64,000 nt of DNA. It comes from an uncultured Aquimarina sp. Its GTDB lineage: Bacteria; Bacteroidota; Bacteroidia; Flavobacteriales; Flavobacteriaceae. Positions 1 through 7,984 of this stretch are shown piece by piece. Every line of letters starts with the position of its first letter. The stretch's first letter is position 1. Position numbers and translations under genes: made by a program. Under the pieces are notes generated by a model. That model saw only the letters and a program-made list of their open reading frames with translations, was not told the DNA's origin and did not search any database. The stretch is from NCBI GenBank assembly GCA_947500845.1, contig CANMTP010000006.1, positions 207,101-271,100 of the forward strand, in the 5' to 3' direction.

Positions 1-305
1 CCGTCTCGTAGAAAATTATCCGTATCTAATGTTTTGACCAAGGCAGTTCCACTAAAAGAAGCATTATCTGGATCTGCAGGATTAAAATCTATTCTAAAAT
101 CCAAACCACTAATAGTTCCCGAGGTCTCATCTTCTATAAAATCAAAAGTGACCTTGGACTTTTCATTATCAAACTCTAAGCTTTTAAAATCATTGATCAA
201 CGCATAATCACCAGAATAGGAAACATATCCATCATTAGGTAACGTTGTCTGACCAAATCCTTGCAAAGTGCATAGACCAATAATAATATTGAGAAATATT
301 CTCAT
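1..305 (-). CDS. YceI-like secreted protein, 5' part (gene runs off the window)
   Basis: Translating from the ATG at 305 gives a hydrophobic N-terminus (MRIFLNIIIGLCTLQGFGQ) that looks like a signal peptide, followed by about 80 residues of a YceI-like lipid-binding beta-barrel. The stretch GTISGLDFRIDFNPADPDNA and the following SFSGTALVKTLDT match the family pattern of a strand, a 'F.P.D...SF' turn and a strand ending in 'ID T.N..RD'. YceI-like proteins bind isoprenoid-type lipids in the periplasm. About 100 residues are visible; the C-terminal half lies before position 1. Family assignment is by pattern and fairly secure; the ligand is not known. Confidence 0.75.
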   Translation of the reverse strand, partial: MRIFLNIIIGLCTLQGFGQTTLPNDGYVSYSGDYALINDFKSLEFDNEKSKVTFDFIEDETSGTISGLDFRIDFNPADPDNASFSGTALVKTLDTDNFLRD

Positions 306-640
306 AAAATCCCTTTATTGCTTTTAAAGGTAAACATAAACAATAATCATTCCAAGGTTAAACTTCTTTTAAGAGTATTCTTAAGGGAATTTAACTTGAT
401 AAATAAGGGGTGTTTAACGCTTTTAGAATTTTATTGCTTAATCTATTTTTAGAGTCGTTTCTAAAAAAGTTTTTAGAATATTTAGGAATAGTCTGTTATA
501 TGATTCTTGTAGGATTTTGGATTACAGAGATCATAAAATAAATATAAAGTCATAAAAACGAGTAGATTAAAATTAAAAAAAGTAATAAATTCGAAAGAGA
601 GTAGATCGTTAGCCAGATATTTAATTTAAAAAATATAGTT
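306..640. other. AT-rich intergenic region
   Basis: 335 bases between the divergent YceI-like gene and the small gene at 641. It must hold both promoters, but no convincing -33/-7 pair, hairpin or further reading frame was recognised. Confidence 0.5.
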
Positions 641-814
641 ATGAGCAGTAAAGAAAAACCCACCAAGAAAAAACGTTTTGCAGATTTCCAGACTAAATAT
701 CGTCGTTCATCAAATTTTGGTTACGGATCAAAAAGAGATCGATTTGCAATTGCCGGTGATGGCGAATTATTTGCTTCAGAAAATACTGAAGTAGATAAAA
801 ATGATAATAAATAA
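641..814 (+). CDS. Small basic protein, 57 aa, unknown
   Basis: An ATG-started frame of 57 codons ending in TAA. The product begins MSSKEKPTKKKRFADFQ, is rich in Lys/Arg in its first half and in Asp/Asn/Glu at the end, and has no hydrophobic segment, so it is probably cytosolic. The motif RRSSNFGYGSKRDRF suggests a nucleic-acid-contacting or ribosome-associated small protein, but that is a guess. It stands alone, between the divergent YceI-like gene and the convergent MFS gene. The balanced codon use and clean start support it being real; no family was recognised. Confidence 0.6.
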   Translation: MSSKEKPTKKKRFADFQTKYRRSSNFGYGSKRDRFAIAGDGELFASENTEVDKNDNK

Positions 815-864
815 ACGCAGCGTTCATTTTGTTAATCACTAATGAGTTATAGTATCTTCAATAC

Positions 865-2064
865 TTAAAGTTTTCTTGCCGATATCTTTAGATAAGCGAG
901 AATAACCAGAGAGAATAGTGCACAAACTAAAAATCCAATAAATAGAGGTAAGGTAGTATCTAAAACAAACCTTCCTATGTAAGTGCTAATAGGAACGGCC
1001 ATAATTGTAGAAATAAACCCTGTAATTGCTGCACCAATTCCCGCAATATGTCCAATAGGTTCCATAGCCATAGCGCGTAAGTTTCCGAACATAAATCCGA
1101 TCGCAAAAAATTGCATTCCGAAGAAAATCAATAAAACTTCAATACTGGGATTAGGGCTATCATAAAACAATACAATATACAGCAAAGAAATGCCAAAATA
1201 GGCTAGTAGGGAAGTGGTGATTAATCTCTTCATACCAAATTTCAACACCAGTGTTCCATTTAAAAAAATAGCACTCCCAATTGAAATGGCTAGAAGTCCG
1301 AATATATAAGGAAACTCTTCTTTTAATTGATATTGCTGTTCAAATATCTGCTGAGATGTGCTTAAGTATACCATAAAAGATCCCACGATAAATCCTGAAA
1401 TTAGTGTATACCCAACTGTAGTTTTATGTTGGATCATTTCTTTAAGACCATTAATAAAAATGTTTGGTGTAAATTTTACTCGTTTGGATACCTCCAAGGT
1501 TTCAGCTTGTCGTTTCCAAAACCAAAACGCAACAATGACACTAATAATTAGCTGGATATAAAAAATTGCCTGCCAGTCGTAGTGATCTAAAACTGATTTC
1601 CCCAAGGCAGGAGCAATGATGGGTACCAGAATAAAAACTACGGTTACAAAAGACATGATTCGTGCCATATAATCACCGCTATACATATCTCGTATCATGG
1701 CAATGGCAATAGTCCTGGGTGCCGAGAGTCCTATTCCCTGTAAAATCCTTCCCAAGACCATGATTAAGATACTTTCGGCAAAAATGCAGATAAAACTGGC
1801 GATAGCAAAAACCAAAAAGCCCATATATACTACAGGTTTTCTGCCCGTACTATCTGATACCGGTCCAAAAATTAGCGGACCTATTCCCAGTCCCAGAAAA
1901 ATCATGGTAATTAGCAATTGATTGTCTGCCACTTGTTTTGTGCCAATCGTTATTCCTATGGTATTAAGTGCGGGTAACAGCGCATCGATTGCCAAGGCCA
2001 CAATCGACATCAAGGAAGCCATAAGCGCAATAAATTCAAACTGAGCAAATTTCTTTTTTTGCAT
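865..2064 (-). CDS. Bcr/CflA-type MFS drug exporter
   Basis: A 399-aa inner-membrane protein with about 12 hydrophobic helices. The loop between helices 2 and 3 carries the MFS signature GPVSDSTGRKPV (about residue 66), and helix 4 has GRILQGIGLSAPRTIA, typical of the DHA1 Bcr/CflA group of proton-driven drug exporters (bicyclomycin, chloramphenicol, sulfonamide in characterised members). Length matches the family (about 400 aa). The start is an ATG followed by a short basic tail (MQKKKF). It is a single-gene unit, convergent with the small gene at 641. Family is clear; substrate cannot be told. Confidence 0.88.
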   Translation of the reverse strand: MQKKKFAQFEFIALMASLMSIVALAIDALLPALNTIGITIGTKQVADNQLLITMIFLGLGIGPLIFGPVSDSTGRKPVVYMGFLVFAIASFICIFAESILIMVLGRILQGIGLSAPRTIAIAMIRDMYSGDYMARIMSFVTVVFILVPIIAPALGKSVLDHYDWQAIFYIQLIISVIVAFWFWKRQAETLEVSKRVKFTPNIFINGLKEMIQHKTTVGYTLISGFIVGSFMVYLSTSQQIFEQQYQLKEEFPYIFGLLAISIGSAIFLNGTLVLKFGMKRLITTSLLAYFGISLLYIVLFYDSPNPSIEVLLIFFGMQFFAIGFMFGNLRAMAMEPIGHIAGIGAAITGFISTIMAVPISTYIGRFVLDTTLPLFIGFLVCALFSLVILAYLKISARKL

Positions 2065-2219
2065 CTGGTAAAAGTACGGTATTTGTGCAGTACAATTTTA
2101 GGGTTTACACAGGTTTTAGTTAAAAATAAGTAATAGTACGTCAAAATTTTGTATTTTTTGTAATATCAAACTTGGAGTCTATAACTCTGCGTAAAAAGAC
2201 ATCAGCATAATCAAACACA

Positions 2220-2783
2220 ATGAAGAAGATTTTAATTTTGATCCTGGGGAGTATTTGTATAGGATGTAGTAGCACAAAAGATATTACTGCGACACCAGCT
2301 CAAATAGAGGCTTTAAACGAAATGATAAGAATAAAAGAATTTCAGATAGAGTCAAGATGGGCATACCCTTTAGTTACGAATAGCCTTTCTAGCGTTGCCA
2401 ATAGCGGATTACTTCCTCCGGGTAGCAGTGTTAACAATATTGATTTAATAGGTAACGCTAATTATTTTAAAATGATAAAGGATAGCATCTCGATGTATTT
2501 ACCATATTATGGAGAAAGAAGAATCTCTGGGAATTATAATAGTACGGATACAGCAATAAAATATAATGGTAAACCAGGAGACATTGAAATTGAAGAGAAT
2601 AAAACTTATCAAATACGTTTTTCAGCTAAAAGTGATGGGGATGGATATGATGTAGAAATCACTATATTTCCAAATTTATCAAGTAGAATTGTGGTAAGCA
2701 GTATGTATCGAACTACGATAAGTTACAAAGGAGAAGTTTCAAAGTTATCATTAGAAACAAAAGATGCTATCACCGATAATTGA
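2220..2783 (+). CDS. DUF4251 lipoprotein
   Basis: 187 aa with an N-terminal signal ending in a lipobox (SICIGC, Cys about residue 16), so probably anchored in the envelope. The body matches DUF4251, a family almost confined to Bacteroidota: an 'E..F.IE..WA.P' strand, the centre MYLPYYGERR, and the closing VEITIFPNLSSRIVVSSMYR with SYKGEV. Function of the family is unknown. Downstream lies the large repeat-filled gap that opens the accessory region; the gene itself looks intact and of normal length. Confidence 0.8.
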   Translation: MKKILILILGSICIGCSSTKDITATPAQIEALNEMIRIKEFQIESRWAYPLVTNSLSSVANSGLLPPGSSVNNIDLIGNANYFKMIKDSISMYLPYYGERRISGNYNSTDTAIKYNGKPGDIEIEENKTYQIRFSAKSDGDGYDVEITIFPNLSSRIVVSSMYRTTISYKGEVSKLSLETKDAITDN

Positions 2784-2840
2784 ATAAGATGATTTTAAGA
2801 ATAAATTTTAGGTTCGAGTTAATGAATGGGGAAGGTTTTA

Positions 2841-2872
<32 letters not shown>

Positions 2873-2890
2873 TACAAATATAATATATGA

Positions 2891-2990
2891 GTAAAACGGC
2901 GAATAGAACTTTTTCTGTTCTATTTTACATAGATGCAGATATAGCGCCTTTAGGTCTATATCGTCAGCATTTATGTAACAGCCGTTTTAC
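2891..2990. repeat. Fold-back element, copy 1 (three-way-junction type)
   Basis: Outer arms GTAAAACGGC (2891-2900) and GCCGTTTTAC (2981-2990) are perfect inverted repeats. Inside are a side hairpin TAGAAC/GTTCTA (2904-2909, 2917-2922), a long stem TTACATAGATGC/GCATTTATGTAA (2925-2936, 2967-2978, one mismatch) and an inner stem GATATAG/CTATATC (2938-2944, 2956-2962). The same layout with different bases occurs at 10031-10141, which points to conservation of the fold rather than the sequence. Confidence 0.75.
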
Positions 2991-3167
2991 GACACGCTAG
3001 TTTATTATTAGTAACTATAATGTAGTATTATGTAAAATATCCCACCGTGATTCTATTTCATAGTAATGTTAGCTACTGGGGTCATTAAAATTCTTTTAAA
3101 GCGTTTATGATTAAAACTCACGTTGTTTGGAGTTCATGATGTGCTTCGCAGTTGCCGTGAAGTTTAT

Positions 3168-3595
3168 GCTGAGCTTGTCGAAGTATAAAATTGCCGCTGC
3201 CTTTGCGCTCGATTGTTTTATAAAAATGTAAATGCCTGATATGGCATTTATTTTTAAACACAATATCCAACCGCATAGCCCACACTTGCCCTGAGCTTGT
3301 CGAAGGGCCAAAAAAGGCAAAACTTTTAGTTGCTTTATAAATCGCGTACCTGCCTGCCGTTGCCGTATGGCAGGCAGGTTTGATAAAATATACGTGCAAA
3401 AAGTTTTTATGAGGTTCTCGTGAAAGTTCCCGCATAAGTATAAAATTACTCTAACGAGATAATTTCTATGCACATGCTAACTACAGAACACAGATTAAAC
3501 ATTCTAAAGATTTGCATATCTTTTTGTCTTGACCCTTCGATAAACTCAGGGTGAATGACAAAAGAACAAAAAAACTTGTGCTGAGCTTGTCGAAG
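3168..3595. repeat. CTGAGCTTGTCGAAG dispersed repeat, three copies
   Basis: Near-identical 15-mers at 3169-3183, 3291-3305 and 3581-3595, with a degenerate reverse copy at about 3533-3550 and a further reverse copy at 15510-15524. The copies lie in non-coding sequence next to other repeats. Short repeats of this kind are frequent in Flavobacteriia genomes; their role is unknown to me. Confidence 0.7.
3348..3379. repeat. ACCTGCCTGCC palindromic repeat
   Basis: Inverted arms ACCTGCCTGCC (3348-3358) and GGCAGGCAGGT (3369-3379), GC-rich in an AT-rich gap. Related palindromes occur at 15039-15068 and about 15268-15288. Confidence 0.65.
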
Positions 3596-3633
3596 TATCA
3601 AGGCTGCACAAACCTTTGGAAACAATGTACGGC

Positions 3634-3717
3634 TCAATCGCTATATTTTAGACGGCATAAAATTGAAAGTCTAGTAGACTTTTGATTTAGTGAGCGAGCT
3701 GGCGTGTTGGCGATTGA
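3634..3717. repeat. Hairpin element related to 13.7 kb
   Basis: Outer arms TCAATCGC (3634-3641) and GCGATTGA (3710-3717) are perfect inverted repeats. The inner palindrome AAAGTCT-agt-AGACTTT sits at 3666-3682. The core GAAAGTCTAGTAGACTTT (3665-3682) recurs with two changes at 13726-13743, also inside a longer stem. Confidence 0.65.
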
Positions 3718-3742
3718 CAACTTTTTGTTTAATCTTAGTAAC

Positions 3743-3808
3743 AACTATCATTATCCAGCCGCATCTTCTCGCAGCTATAATAATTCCTCCACTGGAGCAA
3801 TCATTATA
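3743..3808. repeat. 34-bp repeat plus long hairpin
   Basis: Positions 3743-3776 match 10372-10405 with two differences over 34 bases (shared core CATCTTCTCGCAGCT). Immediately downstream is a second hairpin with arms at 3776-3790 and 3794-3808 (one mismatch). Confidence 0.7.
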
Positions 3809-3876
3809 TCTCGTGTTTTCTCCAAAGTTTTCTGAGGCCGTTTTCGAGCTTTTAGGTTCTATTTTACATAATGTTA

Positions 3877-5625
3877 TCAACTTAATACTAACGGATTTAA
3901 ATTTTCTTCCCCAAACCAATTAGAAAGTGTTTCTAAAGAGTTTCGAGATAGTTCTTGCGTAAAAAGAACTGCTAATCTCTTTTTGGGACGCGAACAACAA
4001 ACGTAGAATAAATTTCTATTTCTTTCATAAGCATTCTCTCTTCCTGAAGGAATTGCTGTATTGTGCCATGTTAAAAACTGATCCCAATTATAGTGATTCC
4101 ATCCTCTACCCGCTATTACAAGAACATTGTTGAATTCTTTTCCTTTAATTCCGTGTTTAGTAGAAAAAGGTGTATTGTTATTTATGTATTCAAATAAATT
4201 TATAACATCTTTATAGCTTATCGCCTTTAAATTTTCAATTTTAGAAATAAACGATTTCTCTTCCTCTGGAACCTCTTCTAGAAGCTTAATTCTATCGAAT
4301 TTCAACTCTTTTTCTTCAACTTTTGGTGATAATCTTGGTCGTAATGTAGTTTTTAGTAGCGTAAGTACTTCTCCAATTGTTCCAGTCTTCCTAACCTCTA
4401 TCAGTTGATTTAAGTTTGAATTCCAACTTGATTTATCATTTTGATTAGTCAATTTAGGTGTGTTAGAGCTTAATGCAGAAAACATTTCTCCATATTTCTT
4501 ATTTTCAAAGGCTCTACATACTGGCTCTAAAACATCTATGAAAAACTTAATGTAATGATCGTTCATTTTTAAATAATCATCCGAATCGCTGAAAACTGAA
4601 GCTAGATTTATATACCCTTGCTCTTCGGCTAAAACGTTATTCGTTAGCATTAATATTTTCGTGTTTTCAAAATCAAATTCCCAATCATTTTGGGTTAGTA
4701 ATTGTTTTACCTGTTCAATACTTGTTTTTGATGCTTCAATAGGTAAATCACCATTCCAATGATTTTCAGTTCTCCTAGCACCTGCAAAATTATTAGTATG
4801 AAATACATTTATTTCTCCTTCCGAATTTGTGTCTTTCTCATTTTGAGGAAGATCTGGTCTCATTCTATTTAATGCGTGAACTATATTTTTTTCAGACCTA
4901 AAATTAGCATTTTTACCAATTTCACTAATGTTTTCATTTTCGATTAAACCGCAAGCATTAGAACCATATATCTTTTGCCAATGGTCTCCAAATAATCCGA
5001 TCATAATGCTGTATTCAGAATCAATTAATTGGCTTACAATGGTATCCGCTAGTTCCGTGTTAGTATCCTGATATTCATCAATTAAGATTATAGGAAATCG
5101 GTCGATTAATAAACTTTTAAATTTTTCTTTTGATAAAAGATGAACCATAATTTTTATTACATCATCGTGATGTAATAAAATTTCACTGTTTGTAGCTTTG
5201 GGATAACCCAAATCATATTTGACAACTTGATTGTTTAATCCACCAGCTTCTTCAATTCGATTTTCCCATCTATCATTGATAGAAGGGATAAATTCTCTAA
5301 TACTTTTTTGAAATCCACTTAAAAAGCTCCAACTAAATGCGTGTATCGTATCTGCATAGATAATAGGATTATTATCAACTCTATCTTCTATTTCTTCCTT
5401 TGCTGTGTTTGTATATGTTATGCAGGCTATCTTTTGATTCTTTCTAAGAAAAGTAGCTTCTTTTTTATCAATTAAGTATTGTAACGCTTTAATTAATGAG
5501 TAGGTTTTTCCTGCTCCTGCTCCTGCTTCTAACCTAAAAGATTGATTATCATCAATTGCTTTGTAGAGTTTGGCTAATGCTTCTTCCGATGCTATTTCAG
5601 CGGGACTTTTACTATTAGTTGCCAT
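3877..5625 (-). CDS. gajB: Gabija helicase GajB (UvrD/PcrA-like)
   Basis: 582-aa superfamily 1 helicase when started at the ATG at 5625, which overlaps the upstream nuclease stop by 11 bases; an ATG at 5655 would add 10 residues. Motifs in order: Walker A EAGAGAGKT (about residues 33-41), Ia ACITYTNTAKEEI, II IILIDEYQDTN, III GLFGDHWQKIYG, IV NFRSEKNI, V TKHGIKGKEFNNVLV and VI NLFYVCCSRPKKRLAV. In Gabija, GajB acts with the GajA nuclease to sense and cleave phage DNA and deplete nucleotides. Coupling to an OLD-type nuclease supports the assignment over a housekeeping UvrD. The gene appears intact; its GajA partner is not. Confidence 0.85.
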   Translation of the reverse strand: MATNSKSPAEIASEEALAKLYKAIDDNQSFRLEAGAGAGKTYSLIKALQYLIDKKEATFLRKNQKIACITYTNTAKEEIEDRVDNNPIIYADTIHAFSWSFLSGFQKSIREFIPSINDRWENRIEEAGGLNNQVVKYDLGYPKATNSEILLHHDDVIKIMVHLLSKEKFKSLLIDRFPIILIDEYQDTNTELADTIVSQLIDSEYSIMIGLFGDHWQKIYGSNACGLIENENISEIGKNANFRSEKNIVHALNRMRPDLPQNEKDTNSEGEINVFHTNNFAGARRTENHWNGDLPIEASKTSIEQVKQLLTQNDWEFDFENTKILMLTNNVLAEEQGYINLASVFSDSDDYLKMNDHYIKFFIDVLEPVCRAFENKKYGEMFSALSSNTPKLTNQNDKSSWNSNLNQLIEVRKTGTIGEVLTLLKTTLRPRLSPKVEEKELKFDRIKLLEEVPEEEKSFISKIENLKAISYKDVINLFEYINNNTPFSTKHGIKGKEFNNVLVIAGRGWNHYNWDQFLTWHNTAIPSGRENAYERNRNLFYVCCSRPKKRLAVLFTQELSRNSLETLSNWFGEENLNPLVLS

Positions 5626-6415
5626 TTTCTTCAGTTGTTTGATTAGTAAGAACATTTTCTGACAGCCAAGTGAGACCTTCTTTTATATATAAAGGGATAT
5701 TCCATTCCGTTTTTTCTAAAGCATATTCCAAAGCAAAATTTGCCTTTTTATTTTTCAATTTTTCTGCTTGCTCGTAAGCTTCGTTTTCAATAGCATTTCT
5801 ATCATTTTGAGTAATTCCAAAAAGTGTTTTATTTGCTATCATAAATGCATCTTCAAAACTTCTTCCACAAAGATTATGTTCTCCCTCGGGTATTTGATAG
5901 GAAATTCTCCTAGATCCTAATTCTTTTTCTGCAAAAGTTTTTTGTTGAATTTGATTCAAAATTGATGGCTCAGTATCTGAAGTTGGTTCTGATAAATTAT
6001 CAAACCATTTCTTTAATCCTGTGTTACTTGTGCCTTTACCAATAGAAGTTATACAAGCTTTATGTCGTATTCCATTATCTGTATTCACGGGTTCTGTTGC
6101 ATCTAAGTCAGTAATAATTAATGTTTTTAAATTCAAAAAATCTAAAAACTTATAAAAATGGTGTGCATAAGCACCTCCAACTTCTAAAACAGTCAAATAC
6201 TGACTACTTAGTTTATTTTCTAATTCATTATCTATTTTTTTTATAAAGCTTGGCATTAAAATTCTTTCTGTTGCTCCTTCAATCAAAACTGCTTTATCCG
6301 AGAAAAATAGATCAGATTTTGTAAGTGTTAAATACTTATAAATAAAATCTTTGTCCTCGTTATCTTCTTCTGTCTTAAAAGCTTCTTTTAAATCTTTGAC
6401 TTCAGTTTCCGTTAA
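5615..6415 (-). CDS. gajA: GajA-like nuclease, TOPRIM half, out of frame with the ATPase half
   Basis: About 266 codons open from 6415 to the stop at 5615. It carries an OLD-type TOPRIM domain: VLIEGATERI (metal-binding Glu) near the start and LIITDLDAT (DxD) about 70 residues on. The sequence upstream of VLIEG has no ATG; the first TTG falls inside the TOPRIM motif, so independent translation is unlikely. Adding one T to the T5 run at 6415-6419 joins this frame to the ATPase half and gives a continuous protein of 681 aa. The junction would read KNDGNF-LTETEVKDLKEAF. This is therefore the 3' half of a split gajA: a mutation, a sequencing error, or a -1 recoding site. It overlaps gajB by 11 bases. 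Confidence 0.8.
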   Translation of the reverse strand, partial: LTETEVKDLKEAFKTEEDNEDKDFIYKYLTLTKSDLFFSDKAVLIEGATERILMPSFIKKIDNELENKLSSQYLTVLEVGGAYAHHFYKFLDFLNLKTLIITDLDATEPVNTDNGIRHKACITSIGKGTSNTGLKKWFDNLSEPTSDTEPSILNQIQQKTFAEKELGSRRISYQIPEGEHNLCGRSFEDAFMIANKTLFGITQNDRNAIENEAYEQAEKLKNKKANFALEYALEKTEWNIPLYIKEGLTWLSENVLTNQTTEENGN

Positions 6416-7659
6416 AAATTACCATCATTTTTTGTCAAGAAGTAACGAATAGTATCAAAATCAGCTTCGTTAGCAATATGAGTAGAATGAGTACTAACAA
6501 CAAACTGTACGGGCCATTTGACGCCATTGTTCAAATCGTTAGAAAATGTATCTGCAATACTATAAAGTTTAGAAATAAAAACCTCTTGCATTTGAGGGTG
6601 CAAATGAGCTTCAGGTTCTTCAATAAAAACAAGATGACTCTTTATTAATATTGGATTGGATTGGTATTTTCTGAAGTATTCAAATAATTTAAAAAGAATG
6701 AATATCAAATTTCTTGAGCCAAGACCGTTATAGGTTTCAGGCAAAGTTATACCATCTGCCTTATCATACAAGATTTTAGTGTTACTCTCTACTATTGTTT
6801 CAGCATTGAATGTTGTATTAGTTGTTAGATTTGGATCTGATAAACCTGGATATCCAAATATTTCTAAAGTAGGCAAGAGTGCATCAATTTTTTCTTTTAA
6901 ATCTTTATTAACTACATCTTGGATTTTATCAACTTCGTCTTTCAGTGCTTTGGATTTTTGCTTCATATCTTCTGAAGCATTTTCTAGCGAAGCACTTTTA
7001 AAAATACTACTCAAGATTTTTCCAAGCACATCTTTTTCACTTTGAGTAATATCATCTAGTCCTCTTTGGGCGTTAATGAATTCTACTCCAATAAGTTCTA
7101 ACAATTTACTTTGGTTTACTTTGGTAATATTAGTATTATCGATTGGATCAATAGTAGTAATTTCTGTTGTAAAAAACTTTAAGATTCTTTCCCTAATAGC
7201 ACTCAAAAAATCTACATGATTTGGATCATCTAAGTCATAAAAAAACGCTTTTATTTTACCCTCTTTTAGTTGGTAACTAATATTAATAATAGCTTCTGTA
7301 TTACTTTCTTCAAGATCAATAATAAATTCACTCAACACTCCATAATCAGATTTATTATCATCATAATCAATAACTAATTCTAATTCAATTTTAGGAAATA
7401 AATCTCTAATAGTATTATCTTCTTCACCAGCTAATTTACTTGAAAGTGCTTGACGAAATTCACTAATAGCCGAAATACTAAAATCCTCTAATTTGAATTT
7501 TTGAGAATTTGATTCTGAAAAAAACCGTCTAAATATTTCTGTAAGCGAAGTTTTACCTGAGTTATTTCGTCCAACTATTACTGTTGATTTGTTGTTAAAT
7601 GATAACTCTATATTTTTTAGTAATCTAAAGTTATTTATTCTCGCATTTTTTATTTTCAT
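6412..7659 (-). CDS. gajA: GajA-like nuclease, ATPase half (truncated by frameshift)
   Basis: 415 aa forming an ABC/SMC-like ATPase of the OLD family. It shows Walker A GRNNSGKT (residues 30-37), a signature/Walker B region LVFIEEPEAHLHPQMQEVF near residue 360, and the switch-His region FVVSTHSTHIANEADF. The frame stops at 6412-6414, directly after a T5 run, whereas the TOPRIM nuclease half continues in the -1 frame. In characterised Gabija systems GajA is one polypeptide with ATPase and TOPRIM domains that forms a tetramer and cuts DNA. As written, this half alone would lack nuclease activity. It is the first gene of the unit, with a 325-base repeat-bearing gap upstream. Confidence 0.82.
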   Translation of the reverse strand: MKIKNARINNFRLLKNIELSFNNKSTVIVGRNNSGKTSLTEIFRRFFSESNSQKFKLEDFSISAISEFRQALSSKLAGEEDNTIRDLFPKIELELVIDYDDNKSDYGVLSEFIIDLEESNTEAIINISYQLKEGKIKAFFYDLDDPNHVDFLSAIRERILKFFTTEITTIDPIDNTNITKVNQSKLLELIGVEFINAQRGLDDITQSEKDVLGKILSSIFKSASLENASEDMKQKSKALKDEVDKIQDVVNKDLKEKIDALLPTLEIFGYPGLSDPNLTTNTTFNAETIVESNTKILYDKADGITLPETYNGLGSRNLIFILFKLFEYFRKYQSNPILIKSHLVFIEEPEAHLHPQMQEVFISKLYSIADTFSNDLNNGVKWPVQFVVSTHSTHIANEADFDTIRYFLTKNDGNF

Positions 7660-7984
7660 ACATATTAAATTGTGTCTTATAGAGGTTTCTATAAGATTTT
7701 TGTTTTTTTGATATAATGTACGGGGTAATTTTTAACTCAAAAAATGGAGTCTCTCAAATATAGAAATTAAATTCAGCAATCATTTACGGGAAACCCTCAC
7801 TTCTTAACAAAAATTAGGGGAAATATCCTATTCCACACACATCCCCTACCCTTTTCATATATGCTCATACCTAGGCAAAGAGTGTGTCATTATTCCTTAA
7901 AATAAACTTTTAGGAAGAAAAAAGTCTAAAGTAACTCTCGTTAGCAATTTGCGTATAGTTATGCTAATAGAGCATTAAATAAAA
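7660..7984. other. Intergenic gap upstream of the Gabija locus
   Basis: 325 bases that should contain the Gabija promoter (reverse strand). It contains the word ATGTACGG at about 7717, also seen at 3625 and 13543, and a repeat (7811-7935) related to 9839-9958. No clear terminator was found for the unit ending at 7985. Confidence 0.55.
7811..7935. repeat. Dispersed repeat F, copy 1
   Basis: Shares the word ATTCCACACACAT, a following CCCCTAC and a spaced AAATAAAC...TTTTA block with 9839-9958. The alignment is gapped, roughly 60-70 percent by eye. Copy 3 at 15340-15405 keeps only the right half. Confidence 0.55.

Noticed and set aside
3111..3637. Three overlapping reverse-strand frames of 63-120 codons
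   Set aside because: They run through the CTGAGCTTGTCGAAG and TGCCTGCC repeats; the peptides (for example LRQAQGKCGL) are simply translated repeats, with no family or good start.
5615..6286. Independent TOPRIM gene starting at 6286
   Set aside because: The only start there is a TTG inside the conserved TOPRIM motif (VLIEGATE), and 40 further codons upstream remain open and protein-like, so it is the second half of gajA.
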